A DNA stretch of 64,000 nucleotides from Methanosarcina mazei S-6. Lineage in GTDB: Archaea > Halobacteriota > Methanosarcinia > Methanosarcinales > Methanosarcinaceae. Each line of letters opens with the position of its first letter. Positions within the stretch are counted from its first letter, which is position 1. The position numbers and the translations under genes are program-made. The notes under the pieces are model-generated. The model had not been told where the DNA came from. It was given only the letters and a program-made list of their open reading frames with translations, and searched no databases. Of the stretch, positions 38,706 through 47,558 are shown in pieces. The DNA lies in assembly GCF_000970205.1 (NCBI RefSeq), contig NZ_CP009512.1, positions 3,658,001 through 3,722,000 of the forward strand, in the 5' to 3' direction.

Positions 38706-40865
38706 ATGAAAGAGCAGGTTGAAGATATACCGGAAGAGAAAACAGGAAAGCAAGCTGAAAAAAAGCTTGAAGAAGAGATGGAAAAGAAGATGGATATGCA
38801 GGGAAATAAAATCCGGATTCTTGATAAGGACACGATAAATAAGATTGCAGCCGGAGAAGTAATAGAACGACCGGCATCCGTTGTAAAGGAACTTGTGGAT
38901 AACTCAATAGATGCCGGAGCAACAGAAATCCGAATCGAAGTCGAGAAGGGAGGAAAACGTTCCATCCTTATCAGGGACAATGGCTGTGGCATGAGCAGAG
39001 CCGATGCCCTCCTTGCATATAAAAAACATGCAACAAGCAAACTCACAAAGATAGAAGACCTGGATAAAATTTCTACAATGGGTTTCAGGGGAGAAGCTCT
39101 TGCCTCCATAACCGCCATTGCAAAGGTGGAAATCCTTACACGCCCTCCGGAAGAGATTGCAGGCACAAAAGTTGTAATCCATGGAGGAAATGTAGAGGAA
39201 ATTTCTGATGCGGGCACGGCTCCGGGGACGTCAGTACATGTAAAAGACCTCTTCTATAATACACCTGCAAGGCGCAAGTACCTGAAAACCGACCGTACGG
39301 AACTTGCCCATATCACTGATACCGTCATGAGACTTGCGCTGGCAAATCCGGGGATTTCCTTTACCCTGCTTAACGAAGGAAAGCCAGTTCTTAGGAATAC
39401 GGGGTCAAGTGACCTTTTTAACAGTATGGTAAACCTTCTGGGACCCGATACCGCACGCTCGATGCTTCCTCTTAATTACGGGACAGAAGAATTTGATATC
39501 AGGGGCTATGTCTCAAAGCCCGAACTTAACAGGGGAGATAGCGACCAGCTCTTTCTTTTTGTAAATACCCGCCCTGTAACCTCAAGCACGATCAATAAAG
39601 CTGTCCGCGAAGGGTATTACACAAAAATGCCCAAAGGCCGTTATCCTGTAGCTGTGCTCGCCCTTACCCTCGATCCGGGAGAAGTGGATGTAAACGTCCA
39701 TCCGCGCAAAGCTGAAGTCCGTTTCAGCCGCGAAAAGGAGGTAGGGGACGCTGTAATCAGTGCGGTTGAAAAGGTACTTTCGGAACATGGCCTGGCCCCT
39801 GAGATAAGGGGAAAAGAAGCAAAAAGGTTACAGAAAACCTTTGATTCCCCGGAATCACCAAAAATTCAGATACCGGATACCAGCAAAGTAGTTCCTGAGA
39901 GAGAAAACGCAGAGGTAACCGGAAAAACAGCCGGAAAAGAAATAGAAAGCGAGCCTGGCGTTTTAACGGTTTCAGAGGAAAAAAAGGTTCTGGAAGGCGG
40001 GAATAGAGTCCTGAGAGATAAGCCCGGTGCTTATACCTATCCTGTAAAGGATACGGAGAGGAGGCTGAAGAAATCCGAGCGCCTCCTTGAGTTTTCAGGA
40101 GAGGGTGAGGAGAAGAAGGCTGTAGAGAATAAAGAAGGGAAAACGGAAGAAAAAAAGCTACCATCAGAGATACAGCCGGAAAGTAAAAAAGCAGAAGAAA
40201 AAATAGAAGAAAAAATAGAAGAAAAAATAGAAGAAAAAATAGAAGAAAAAAGTCAAACCCGGAAGCCGAAGCAAAAAGCAAATACTGACCTTCTTGAAGA
40301 TCTGCGGGTTATAGGCCAGGTTTCCAGGATGTATATTCTTGCTGAAAAAGGTGAAGACCTTGTGATTATTGACCAGCACGCAGCCCACGAGCGCATCCTT
40401 TACGAGCAGGTCCTGAGAAGTAAAAAATCAAGGGTGCAGGAGCTGATTACGCCGGTGATGATAGAACTTACCCCGAAAGAAAAGGTTCTCATGGAGGAAT
40501 ACATACCCTACCTTGAGGAATACGGGTTTGGAATTTCGGAATTCGGGGATAATACCTATGTGGTTACCTTTGTACCCGAGGTTTTCGGACGTCTCGAGAA
40601 TACCGATGTAATTCATGATGTTATAGCTGACCTGCTGGCTGAAGGAAAGGTCAAAAAAGAAACAGGAATATCGGAAAAAGTGAGCAAGACATTTGCCTGC
40701 AGGGCAGCAATTAAAGGTGGGGCAGCCTGCACCCCAGAGCAAATGGAAGATTTGATAGAGCAGCTCAAAACGGCTGAAGCCCCGTACTCCTGCCCGCATG
40801 GGAGACCAACTGTCATAACCATTACGAAAAGTCAACTTGACAGGATGTTTGCCAGAACTCTTTAA
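38706..40865 (+). CDS. mutL: DNA mismatch repair endonuclease MutL
   Basis: The protein has 719 residues from ATG 38706 (GGAAGG just upstream). The GHKL ATPase has INKIAAGEVIERPASVVKEL, DNGCGM and GFRGEAL. The C-terminal half carries the metal-binding endonuclease motif DQHAAHERILYE, with CRAAIKGG and CPHGRP, so it should nick DNA. The linker contains a run of four near-perfect EEKI units (40196-40250) from a 12-nt tandem repeat. It lies 129 nt after mutS and is probably co-transcribed. Confidence 0.96.
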   Translation: MKEQVEDIPEEKTGKQAEKKLEEEMEKKMDMQGNKIRILDKDTINKIAAGEVIERPASVVKELVDNSIDAGATEIRIEVEKGGKRSILIRDNGCGMSRADALLAYKKHATSKLTKIEDLDKISTMGFRGEALASITAIAKVEILTRPPEEIAGTKVVIHGGNVEEISDAGTAPGTSVHVKDLFYNTPARRKYLKTDRTELAHITDTVMRLALANPGISFTLLNEGKPVLRNTGSSDLFNSMVNLLGPDTARSMLPLNYGTEEFDIRGYVSKPELNRGDSDQLFLFVNTRPVTSSTINKAVREGYYTKMPKGRYPVAVLALTLDPGEVDVNVHPRKAEVRFSREKEVGDAVISAVEKVLSEHGLAPEIRGKEAKRLQKTFDSPESPKIQIPDTSKVVPERENAEVTGKTAGKEIESEPGVLTVSEEKKVLEGGNRVLRDKPGAYTYPVKDTERRLKKSERLLEFSGEGEEKKAVENKEGKTEEKKLPSEIQPESKKAEEKIEEKIEEKIEEKIEEKSQTRKPKQKANTDLLEDLRVIGQVSRMYILAEKGEDLVIIDQHAAHERILYEQVLRSKKSRVQELITPVMIELTPKEKVLMEEYIPYLEEYGFGISEFGDNTYVVTFVPEVFGRLENTDVIHDVIADLLAEGKVKKETGISEKVSKTFACRAAIKGGAACTPEQMEDLIEQLKTAEAPYSCPHGRPTVITITKSQLDRMFARTL

Positions 40866-41540
40866 ACAGCGTTAACTGAATAAAGAAGATCTTGAGAAAA
40901 TCCGGAAAAAGCTGATAGCTCAGCAAAGAAATTATGATATGAAAAACGTAACTTTTCGATGAAATATATAGAAAGGATATCAGATATGGTTTAAGACGAA
41001 ATCGAAAGAGTTTCCACTTAAAATATATCTTTATTTCCTATAGTTTTATATAATATAACTGAGATGTAGGTAAGTGTCAGACCAGTACTGACACCACAGG
41101 CATCATTCCATAAGGCTATTTTTCACACCCCAACCCCCAAACCCAACAAAGAATGGTCACCCCCATTCAAACCCCCAAGAGAATACCCCAACTTCCAGAA
41201 AAAACGAAAAACTCCATTCCTGGAATGATGCCGCTCTTTTCTATTATGTGTGTTTTTCCATCAGTTTCTGTGATTTTTCTGCAATCATTATGTGATGAGT
41301 TTATAACACTCTGTAAATATGTTATGAGATATTATAATTATTTTATAGGTCCCCATATTATTTTAAAAGATACTTTAAATTATTCTAATTGTCGTATTAT
41401 TTATGTATTATTTTTGTGTTATTTTGCACAATACATGCATTTTCGGGAATAAGTTGTCTCAGTCGAACTTCTTTCTTCTAATTCTTATCCGGTTTTTCAG
41501 GTCAATACATTTATAATAAAAAACCTCCGAGTATTCTTCC
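40866..41540. other. Long intergenic region between mutL and cbiD
   Basis: The stretch of 675 bases contains a candidate small RNA (41073-41232). The remainder, 41240-41540, is AT-rich with several TATA-like stretches that may serve cbiD and no supported frame. Confidence 0.5.
41073..41232 (+). ncRNA. Candidate small RNA with own promoter
   Basis: A strong TATA box TTTTATATAATATAA (41044-41058) lies about 25 nt before a 7-bp stem-loop GTGTCAG/CTGACAC (41074-41080 and 41088-41094). An 11-bp perfect inverted pair GGCATCATTCC/GGAATGATGCC (41099-41109, 41222-41232) could close a larger structure. No coding potential was seen. It is inferred only from sequence layout. Confidence 0.3.
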
Positions 41541-42560
41541 ATGATAGATCCTGTTAACAATTTCAAGATCCCTGAAGAATGGATTGCCCTTACAGGGCTG
41601 CCCAGGGAAGAGCTTGAAAAAAACGTGGCATCCGGTATGGTCGTGGTCCTGAGCGACGGTTCAGTACTTAAAAGAGGATACACCACAGGAACCACTGCCA
41701 GCGCTGCTGCAAAAGCAGCTGTCCTTTCCCTTAAGAAAAAGATTGACAGCGTATCCGTTCCCACCCCTGTCGGACTGAGAGCCCACCTTGAAGTCAGTGA
41801 GTCTTCCCCCGGGCGAGCAGTTGTAAAGAAGATCCTTAACGACCATGAATCCGATATTACACGTGGGCTTGAATTTGTTGGAGAAGCCAGGGAAGCCGAG
41901 GGGATTCACGTCCTCGGAGGAAAAGGCATAGGAGTCGTAAGAAGAGACGGCCTCCAGGTCCCGAAAGGAAAGCCAGCTATAAATCCGAAACCCATGGAAC
42001 AGATAAGAGCAGCAGTAAAAGAAGCTGTAGAGGAACTGGGCCTGCAGGGAGCCGAAGTTACGATTTCAATTCCTGAGGGAGAACGGATAGGAAAAGAAAC
42101 CCTGAACAGCAGGATAGGAGTCGAAGGCGGAATTTCTGTCCTCGGAAGCACAGGTTTTGTTGAACCCTGGAATGACCACCTAGGAGAAACGAGAGGAGAC
42201 CTGATACGCTGCACGGACAAAGTTGTTCTGACCACAGGCAGGATAGGAATGCGGTATTCTCACATGCTTTTCCCTGAATATACGGTTGTTATGGTAGGGA
42301 GCAGGATCTCGGAAGGTCTCGATTATGCATCAGGCGACATCATTATTTGCGGGCTGCCAGGCCTTGTCCTTAAATGGGGAAACCCTGAGATGCTTGAGGG
42401 CAGCGGGTATGCGACCGTTGTTGAGATGCTTGAAAAGGCTCCGCAACACGAGCGCCTGAAAGAAGCTTTTGAAATGGCAGTCGAGAAAGGAAAAGGTGCA
42501 AGAATCGTTGTAATTGACAGGGACGGGTCCGTCCTTATGGACAGTAAAAGTGAAAGTTAA
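41541..42560 (+). CDS. cbiD: Cobalt-precorrin-5B C1-methyltransferase CbiD
   Basis: The protein has 339 residues. [16 protein letters not shown] near residue 50, [21 protein letters not shown]-like strands and the PWNDHLGE region are CbiD signatures. It methylates C1 in the anaerobic cobalamin pathway. The cluster with cbiE supports corrinoid synthesis, which this organism needs for its methyltransferase systems. Start is ATG 41541; an AT-rich promoter region lies upstream. Confidence 0.93.
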
Positions 42561-42602
42561 TGCTAAATGTTAAAATACAAGGCAGGTAAAGGAGAAAAAG
42601 CC

Positions 42603-43190
42603 ATGATAGTAGTAGGAGTTGGGGTCGGACCCGGCATGCTTACGGAAGAAGGAATAAGGGCAATAAAAAAGGCTTCGGCGGTTTACGGTGCAAAAAGGGC
42701 GATTGAACTTGCACAGGAATACATCACCTGCGAAGCAAAAACGATTAAAGATTACAAGTCTCTCCACCTCCTGCCCGCAGATGCAGTCATCCTGTCTACT
42801 GGAGACCCCATGTTTTCCGGTTTAGGGAAATTCGCAGGAGAAAACGATACTGTAATTCCGGGAATTTCTTCAATGCAGGCAGCCTGTGCCCGCACGAAAG
42901 TGAACCTTACTAACCTCTGTGCAATAACAGCCCACGGAAGGGATTTTGAACCTGCAAAAGCAGAATTGATCCAGGAATTAAGGAACGGAAGAAACATCTT
43001 CCTGCTGCCGGAAGAGAATTTCGGCTCCCTTGAGGTTGCAAAAATCCTTAAAGAGCTCGGGATAGAAGCCGAGCTTTATACTTGCGAAAACCTCGGCTAT
43101 CCTGAAGAAAGGATTGCAAAGGGATCTCCTGACAACCCCCCGATCGCAGAAACCATTCTCTACGGGCTGCTCGTCGTGCAGAAAAGATAA
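42603..43190 (+). CDS. cbiE: Cobalt-precorrin-7 C5-methyltransferase CbiE
   Basis: The protein has 195 residues from ATG 42603, which follows AAAGGAGA at good spacing; an upstream ATG at 42567 lacks a site. IVVGVGVGPGMLTEEGIRAI and ILSTGDPMFSGLG are tetrapyrrole methylase signatures. It methylates the corrin ring at C5. It is in an operon with cbiD, 42 nt downstream. CbiT is not fused and not in the window. Confidence 0.93.
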   Translation: MIVVGVGVGPGMLTEEGIRAIKKASAVYGAKRAIELAQEYITCEAKTIKDYKSLHLLPADAVILSTGDPMFSGLGKFAGENDTVIPGISSMQAACARTKVNLTNLCAITAHGRDFEPAKAELIQELRNGRNIFLLPEENFGSLEVAKILKELGIEAELYTCENLGYPEERIAKGSPDNPPIAETILYGLLVVQKR

Positions 43191-43297
43191 AAAATGTAAA
43201 GGGAATGGGATAGGATATAAGGAAGTGGATTAAATAAAAGGAAATGGATAGAAATAAGGAAATAAATAAGAAATAAGGAAATGGAGAAGATTTCCGG

Positions 43298-44062
43298 TTA
43301 GCTTCCGATGAGATTAAAGACAGCATAAAAGATTAAATCTCCGAAAATGACTGCGGTTATGAAGCCTGCCGTGATTGAGAGCATGAAAGGCAGTCCCGGA
43401 GTAACCCAGATATCTTTTTCAATCAGACCTTTTTTTACGTATTCCTCAAGTTCAGGCTTCCGGTTTGCATCAAAATCAAGTCCGGACCGTGCAAATTTCC
43501 TGGTGACAGCCCCGTTTTCATCAAGCTCGAATTTTTCAAGCAGGCCCAGATGCTCCTTATTTTTCAGAGAGAAAACTTCAGTCCTGTACCCTATGAACAT
43601 GTAAAGGGGATTTTTGAGCATTTGAGGCGAGAAGTGCAGAAGGTTGTAAAAAAACATCCCGAGTGGCACAAGGACAGTTATAAGAAGAGCGTTTTCCAGC
43701 ACCGTGAAGGTAAAAAGCCCTATAGGAGGCAGCCCGAGCAGGGGATAGACTTTCCCCGAGAACAGAAATACCGGATAGAGAGGAAACAGAATGGAAAGCA
43801 CTATCAGCCCTTTTGCGTCCCCTCCCCCGAAGGCTCCAAGCTGAAAAAGGATGTAAATTGAAATAAAAACAATAACGCTTGAAAGAATCAGAGATTTAAC
43901 GTAAGGGAGCCCCCCGGTAAAAACTTCATAGATTACAAATACAGAACCCGATGCAAGCATGTATTTCCATACTTTATTTGAAACTCTGCGCTCCTTCAGG
44001 TCGGTGTAGCATCCGTAGAGTAAAAACGGCATGGTGAACAGGATTTTAAGGATTTCTATCAT
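43298..44062 (-). CDS. A24-family prepilin/preflagellin (archaellin) peptidase
   Basis: The protein has 254 residues from ATG 44062; TTG 44074 is possible. The two catalytic aspartates are seen in CYTDLKERRVSN (about residue 21) and GAFGGGDAKG (GxGD motif). Six or more membrane helices are expected, with an extended cytoplasmic loop FELDENGAVTRKFARSGLDF typical of the FlaK/PibD archaeal branch. It cleaves class III signal peptides of archaellins or pilins. The 3' flank 43191-43297 is an A-rich GGAAATGGAT-type low-complexity stretch. Confidence 0.9.
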   Translation of the reverse strand: MIEILKILFTMPFLLYGCYTDLKERRVSNKVWKYMLASGSVFVIYEVFTGGLPYVKSLILSSVIVFISIYILFQLGAFGGGDAKGLIVLSILFPLYPVFLFSGKVYPLLGLPPIGLFTFTVLENALLITVLVPLGMFFYNLLHFSPQMLKNPLYMFIGYRTEVFSLKNKEHLGLLEKFELDENGAVTRKFARSGLDFDANRKPELEEYVKKGLIEKDIWVTPGLPFMLSITAGFITAVIFGDLIFYAVFNLIGS

Positions 44063-44322
44063 ATAATCCAACAATTAAATTATTTCTATAGTTATAATCA
44101 CTATTACTTTATTAGTTTTTTACTTTATCGCCTGAATGAAATTTCCCGGAACAGGTCTGGGAATTCCAGGCACAAACCGAAAAACGCCTGCCGGAAAAAT
44201 ACAAAAAGAACTGCAGAACAGGTCCGGCCAAGCCCAAAATAAGTCTGCAAGCGATAAGCTTATACATAAGAAGTTCTATTTTATGGTTGCTTAACCCATA
44301 TTAGTTTTCGATTTAATTTCAT

Positions 44323-44396
44323 GGGCTCGTGGTCTAGACGGTTATGACGTCGCCTTCACACGGCGGAGGTCCTGAGTTCGAATCTCAGCGGGCCCA
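44323..44396 (+). tRNA. tRNA-Val (CAC)
   Basis: The acceptor stem GGGCTCG/CGGGCCC, the anticodon arm TCGCC-TTCACAC-GGCGG with anticodon CAC, and the T loop TTCGAAT are visible. Discriminator A is at 44396, and CCA is not encoded. A T6 run follows (44399-44404) as terminator. Degenerate copies of its 3' half lie at 46.8 and 48.95 kb. Confidence 0.94.
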
Positions 44397-45148
44397 CATT
44401 TTTTGTTTCTATTTTCGAACTCGCTTATTCTTGATTTGATAGGTGCCATTACCTATGATGTTTTCTTTTCCAGTAACACCATAAAGTTTACAATCATTGT
44501 TAGGACAAGAAACATCAGCGAACTTTGGCTTTGCCCCTCTTTTTTTCCATTATCGAATATTATATCTCTTCTAGAACATAAGACTAACTAAATATAAATG
44601 GAGCACTTATAATCGTGCTTCATGTAAAATTGCATTTCTTTTAAAGTTTGCAAATATAATCATATCTCATTTGGATCCACTAAGGAACAAAACGTTAAAA
44701 AAATGCTATATTTTATGCAATATCTAAGAGGATTCTGTTGGAAAATCGCTACACGCAGTATTCGAGATTGTGCATAAAAATTTGTTAACCGACGACAAAA
44801 AGAATATAATTCAACTTTTACATGGACATGTGGACGGCATCTGCGTAAAATGTTTAAAGGATAATTTAAGAAAGGCCCTGTGACATATATATAAATTTTA
44901 TAATATATATGGAATAAGAATTTCTAAAAGGACAGTTTAAAGGCTGTCCCTATGGCACCAGTGCCTCCTATTATTGTGATATCAAAAAAGCATAAAATAT
45001 GCCACCCAGTTTTATCTTCAAATGATTTCATTATTTGTAAGTCAGCTCAAAGATGGCATCAGTCAACCATCGGCGGAAAGTAGGATGGATGAGATTATCA
45101 TAAAAAGCAACGAGAAGTGCAGTGCACATTCGTTGCTTTAAAAGTAAA
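44397..45148. other. Intergenic on the right flank of tRNA-Val
   Basis: About 750 bases with no supported gene. Two neighbouring hairpins lie at about 44930-44970: GGACAG/CTGTCC and GGCAC-CA-GTGCC, downstream of a TATA-rich stretch (TATATATAAATTTTATAATATATAT, about 44884-44909). This could be a small transcribed RNA or a terminator for something lost. The sequence begins the accessory region that follows the tRNA. Confidence 0.4.
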
Positions 45149-45721
45149 TTATGATTGTTCTTGTGATGCCTCATTTTGTATTGTTTTATCATAACGGGAA
45201 GGGATTTCTTGTGCGAACGCTCTTTTAAACCTTTCCATCTTAGCTTGACGATCAGTTTGATCTTTAATTAAAAGATCTCCATAAACAGGTACAAGAAGGT
45301 GCCCTCCGAAATCACTAACCCTCGTGACAAACAAATAAGTTTCATCTGGCTCTAGTAGTTTGTCGTCTTTTGTAATAATTAAATATTGCTTTCCCTCTAT
45401 ATTTTCGTATCCTCCCTTTTGATTCACCGTAACTGTCCCAGTAAGATTTCCTTTTATGTTTTCCAAAACCTCAACGCTGAACTGTGTTTGTAGATATGGA
45501 TCTGTTGTAGTACCTGTTTGGGCAATAACCTTACCAACGAACACATTATGCGCAATACCAACTAATTCCCTGTCGTCGGTAACATTAAATGAATATAAAG
45601 CCTCACTGTATGCGAATTCAGTCCCACCTTCATGTTCATTTGTTTGAGTGAGCCAAAAACCAGCACCAACCAAACCCGCCAATACAAAAAACGCAAAAAC
45701 CATTTTAATTTTGCTCAACAT
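45149..45721 (-). CDS. Exported hypothetical protein paired with matrixin protease
   Basis: The protein has 190 residues. The signal anchor IKMVFAFFVLAGLVGAGFWL is followed by a beta-rich extracellular part with NNVFVGKV-like and QFSVEVLENIKGNLTGTVTV stretches. GGTGG lies 6 nt before ATG 45721. It follows the metalloprotease gene by 15 nt, so the two are one operon; it may be a partner, substrate carrier or inhibitor of the protease. No family is named with confidence. Confidence 0.65.
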   Translation of the reverse strand: MLSKIKMVFAFFVLAGLVGAGFWLTQTNEHEGGTEFAYSEALYSFNVTDDRELVGIAHNVFVGKVIAQTGTTTDPYLQTQFSVEVLENIKGNLTGTVTVNQKGGYENIEGKQYLIITKDDKLLEPDETYLFVTRVSDFGGHLLVPVYGDLLIKDQTDRQAKMERFKRAFAQEIPSRYDKTIQNEASQEQS

Positions 45722-45736
45722 ATGTTACCACCTTCG

Positions 45737-46243
45737 TTAAGGATATAGTGTATTGTAATCCTGTATGTCATGTGTTCCTAATTCTGTTCTGCCAGAATAA
45801 TCCGCATACATCACATTAGGAGAATAACTATGATCAAGGCCTAATGCATGGCCCAGTTCATGTAAAGCAACGTGTTTCTTTTGGTTAGCTGTGTACTGGC
45901 TCATTATATATTCGTTAAATCTAATTGTATCTCTGACAAGTGGATAATGATTGTACCACCCAGCCGCCATATCACCCGAATTATAATAATCACCATAAGT
46001 GAGATCTTCAACCGTCCAGGTAGTATCTGGTGCAATGTTGACTTTACCAAGGTCATTCCATTTACTAAATGAATGGCTTTGAGCTGTGGTATATTGCGTA
46101 CTTCTGCCATAGCGAATTTCCATCCCATCTACGGCACTATAGCCCAGGAAGTGTGCACTTGCAACCGGCATAATTAACATGCCTGCCAGCAACATCGCCA
46201 TAAACAGCGAAGCAATCCTAATTCCTTTGATCTGGATCTTCAT
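45737..46243 (-). CDS. Secreted matrixin-type zinc metalloprotease
   Basis: The protein has 168 residues. A signal peptide (SLFMAMLLAGMLIMPVASA) ends near residue 30. The zinc motif HELGHALGLDH gives three His ligands and the catalytic Glu, followed by the Met-turn SPNVMY. This is the metzincin/matrixin catalytic core without propeptide or hemopexin domains. It is probably an extracellular peptidase. Small single-domain matrixins are commoner in bacteria, so transfer is possible. Leader element D lies just upstream. Confidence 0.88.
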   Translation of the reverse strand: MKIQIKGIRIASLFMAMLLAGMLIMPVASAHFLGYSAVDGMEIRYGRSTQYTTAQSHSFSKWNDLGKVNIAPDTTWTVEDLTYGDYYNSGDMAAGWYNHYPLVRDTIRFNEYIMSQYTANQKKHVALHELGHALGLDHSYSPNVMYADYSGRTELGTHDIQDYNTLYP

Positions 46244-46762
46244 TCTTTACCTCTTGTTACCTATTTATTTTATTTCCCAAGAGGCAGAATCAGGTAAGCC
46301 AAGCTAAGCGTTAAATACACGCAAAGCTAACATAACCATGCCTCTTAGGCGTCTGTTATGGAGTTCAGGTGACCTGGAAAGTACTTCTGAACTCCATAAA
46401 CTTATTATTAATCCTATATAAATTATTTCAGGAAAGTGTGAAAATATATGATTTTTTTTACTTATTTCATGCCTATATTACTCTTAATCCTTTGATTGTT
46501 TGATGATTTGGAGAGAGAACATATATAGGAGTATGTTACCTTAACGCATTCAAACATGTATATAGAAGAAGAACTATACAACTTCAGAGTCATAAAAATA
46601 GATATTTAGGTGTAGTATACTAAATTTTGGCATAGATCCGATAGTCATAGTATATTGGTAAATAAACGCACACTTTTTTAAGAAACCAGTAATAGAGAAT
46701 ATATACTTGTGAGAATGAAAATGAATATGAGAACTCTTATGAAAACTAGATTTGTCGAATTT
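46244..46762. other. Intergenic region with leader D and promoter
   Basis: Leader element D and the TATA box for the protease operon (46414-46423) lie here. From 46430 to 46762 no gene or clear structure is seen. Confidence 0.5.
46281..46399 (-). promoter_or_regulatory. Leader element, copy D
   Basis: This copy has the longest stem: 13 bp perfect, TTATGGAGTTCAG/CTGAACTCCATAA (46387-46399 and 46356-46368), with a CTTTCCAGG loop. GAGGCATGG (46336-46344), CTTTGC (46321-46326) and TGATTCT (46286-46292) follow on the minus strand as in A and B; GAGGCA can also pair with TGCCTC at the 3' edge. The TATA box CTATATAAAT (46414-46423, minus-strand reading) is about 20 nt upstream. The protease ATG lies 38 nt after the element. 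Confidence 0.6.
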
Positions 46763-46845
46763 GGCTCGTAAAACACGGTGCTTGCGTTGTTTATTCTCCA
46801 GCCTTCACACGGCGAAGCTCCTGAGTTTGAATCTCAGCGAGCCCA
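46763..46845 (+). pseudogene. tRNA-Val relic, copy 2
   Basis: GGCTCG (46763) pairs perfectly with CGAGCC (46838-46843). The part from CCTTCACACGGCG through CTCCTGAGTTTGAATCTCAG is the tRNA-Val anticodon and T arm with few changes. The D arm is replaced by unrelated sequence starting AAAACACGGTGCTT, which copy 3 shares. It cannot fold as a tRNA. Confidence 0.65.
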
Positions 46846-46907
46846 TCATACATTTCACTCTTCTTCGCCTTTTTTGAGTGATGGGTTTTTTCCACAAACC
46901 AGCACTT

Positions 46908-47558
46908 TCAGTACTTCCTCTTCCCGAATATGGCAGAACCCACACGTACCATCGTGGCTCCTTCCTCGATGGCAATCCTGTAGTCACTTGACATGCCCAT
47001 GGATAGTGTCCTGATATCGATATTGTCCCGGTTCTCCTTTTTCATTTCATCAAAAAGGGCCTTCATCTTCCTGAAATAGGAACGGGTTTGTTCTGGGGGT
47101 ACAAAAGGAGGGATGCACATGAGGCCTTCCACACGGACATTCCTTAAAAAGCGGATCTCTTTTATTGCGTTTTTTATCTCATCAGGGTGGAATCCGTATT
47201 TTTGTGGCTCGTTGCCGATGTTAACCTGAAGATAGACTCTCTGTACTTTGTCAACATCCCTGGCTCTCATGTCGATATTCTTTATCAACTTCAGAGAGTC
47301 AACTGATTGGATAACATCAAATAGATGTACGGCTTTTTTGACTTTATTTGCCTGCAGATGGCCTATAAGGTGTGTCTCACAGGGCAGTATATCATCACGT
47401 TTATCCTCGTACTCCTGAACCCGGTTCTCTCCAATGATAGTGGCTCCGGCTCGAATGGCTTCGTTTATCCTTTCAGGTTCAATCGTCTTGGTAACACAAA
47501 CCAGTGTTGTGCTTCCAATCTTTTCAAGGATTAACTTTGTATTTTCATAGACTGGCAT
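46908..47558 (-). CDS. YggS-family PLP homeostasis protein
   Basis: The protein has 216 residues from ATG 47558 (AGGGA 5 nt upstream). LVCVTKTIEPERINEAIRAG holds the PLP-binding lysine, with GENRVQEYEDK, HLIGHLQANKVKKAV, DSLKL and SMGMSSDYRIAIEEGATMVRVGSAIFG. It has no known catalytic reaction and buffers pyridoxal phosphate and amino-acid pools. It is monocistronic and lies between the two tRNA-Val relics. Confidence 0.93.
   Translation of the reverse strand: MPVYENTKLILEKIGSTTLVCVTKTIEPERINEAIRAGATIIGENRVQEYEDKRDDILPCETHLIGHLQANKVKKAVHLFDVIQSVDSLKLIKNIDMRARDVDKVQRVYLQVNIGNEPQKYGFHPDEIKNAIKEIRFLRNVRVEGLMCIPPFVPPEQTRSYFRKMKALFDEMKKENRDNIDIRTLSMGMSSDYRIAIEEGATMVRVGSAIFGKRKY

Noticed and set aside
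40866-41540. Cobalamin riboswitch upstream of cbiD
   Set aside because: No conserved B12-box or core helices were recognised; these riboswitches are not expected in archaea.
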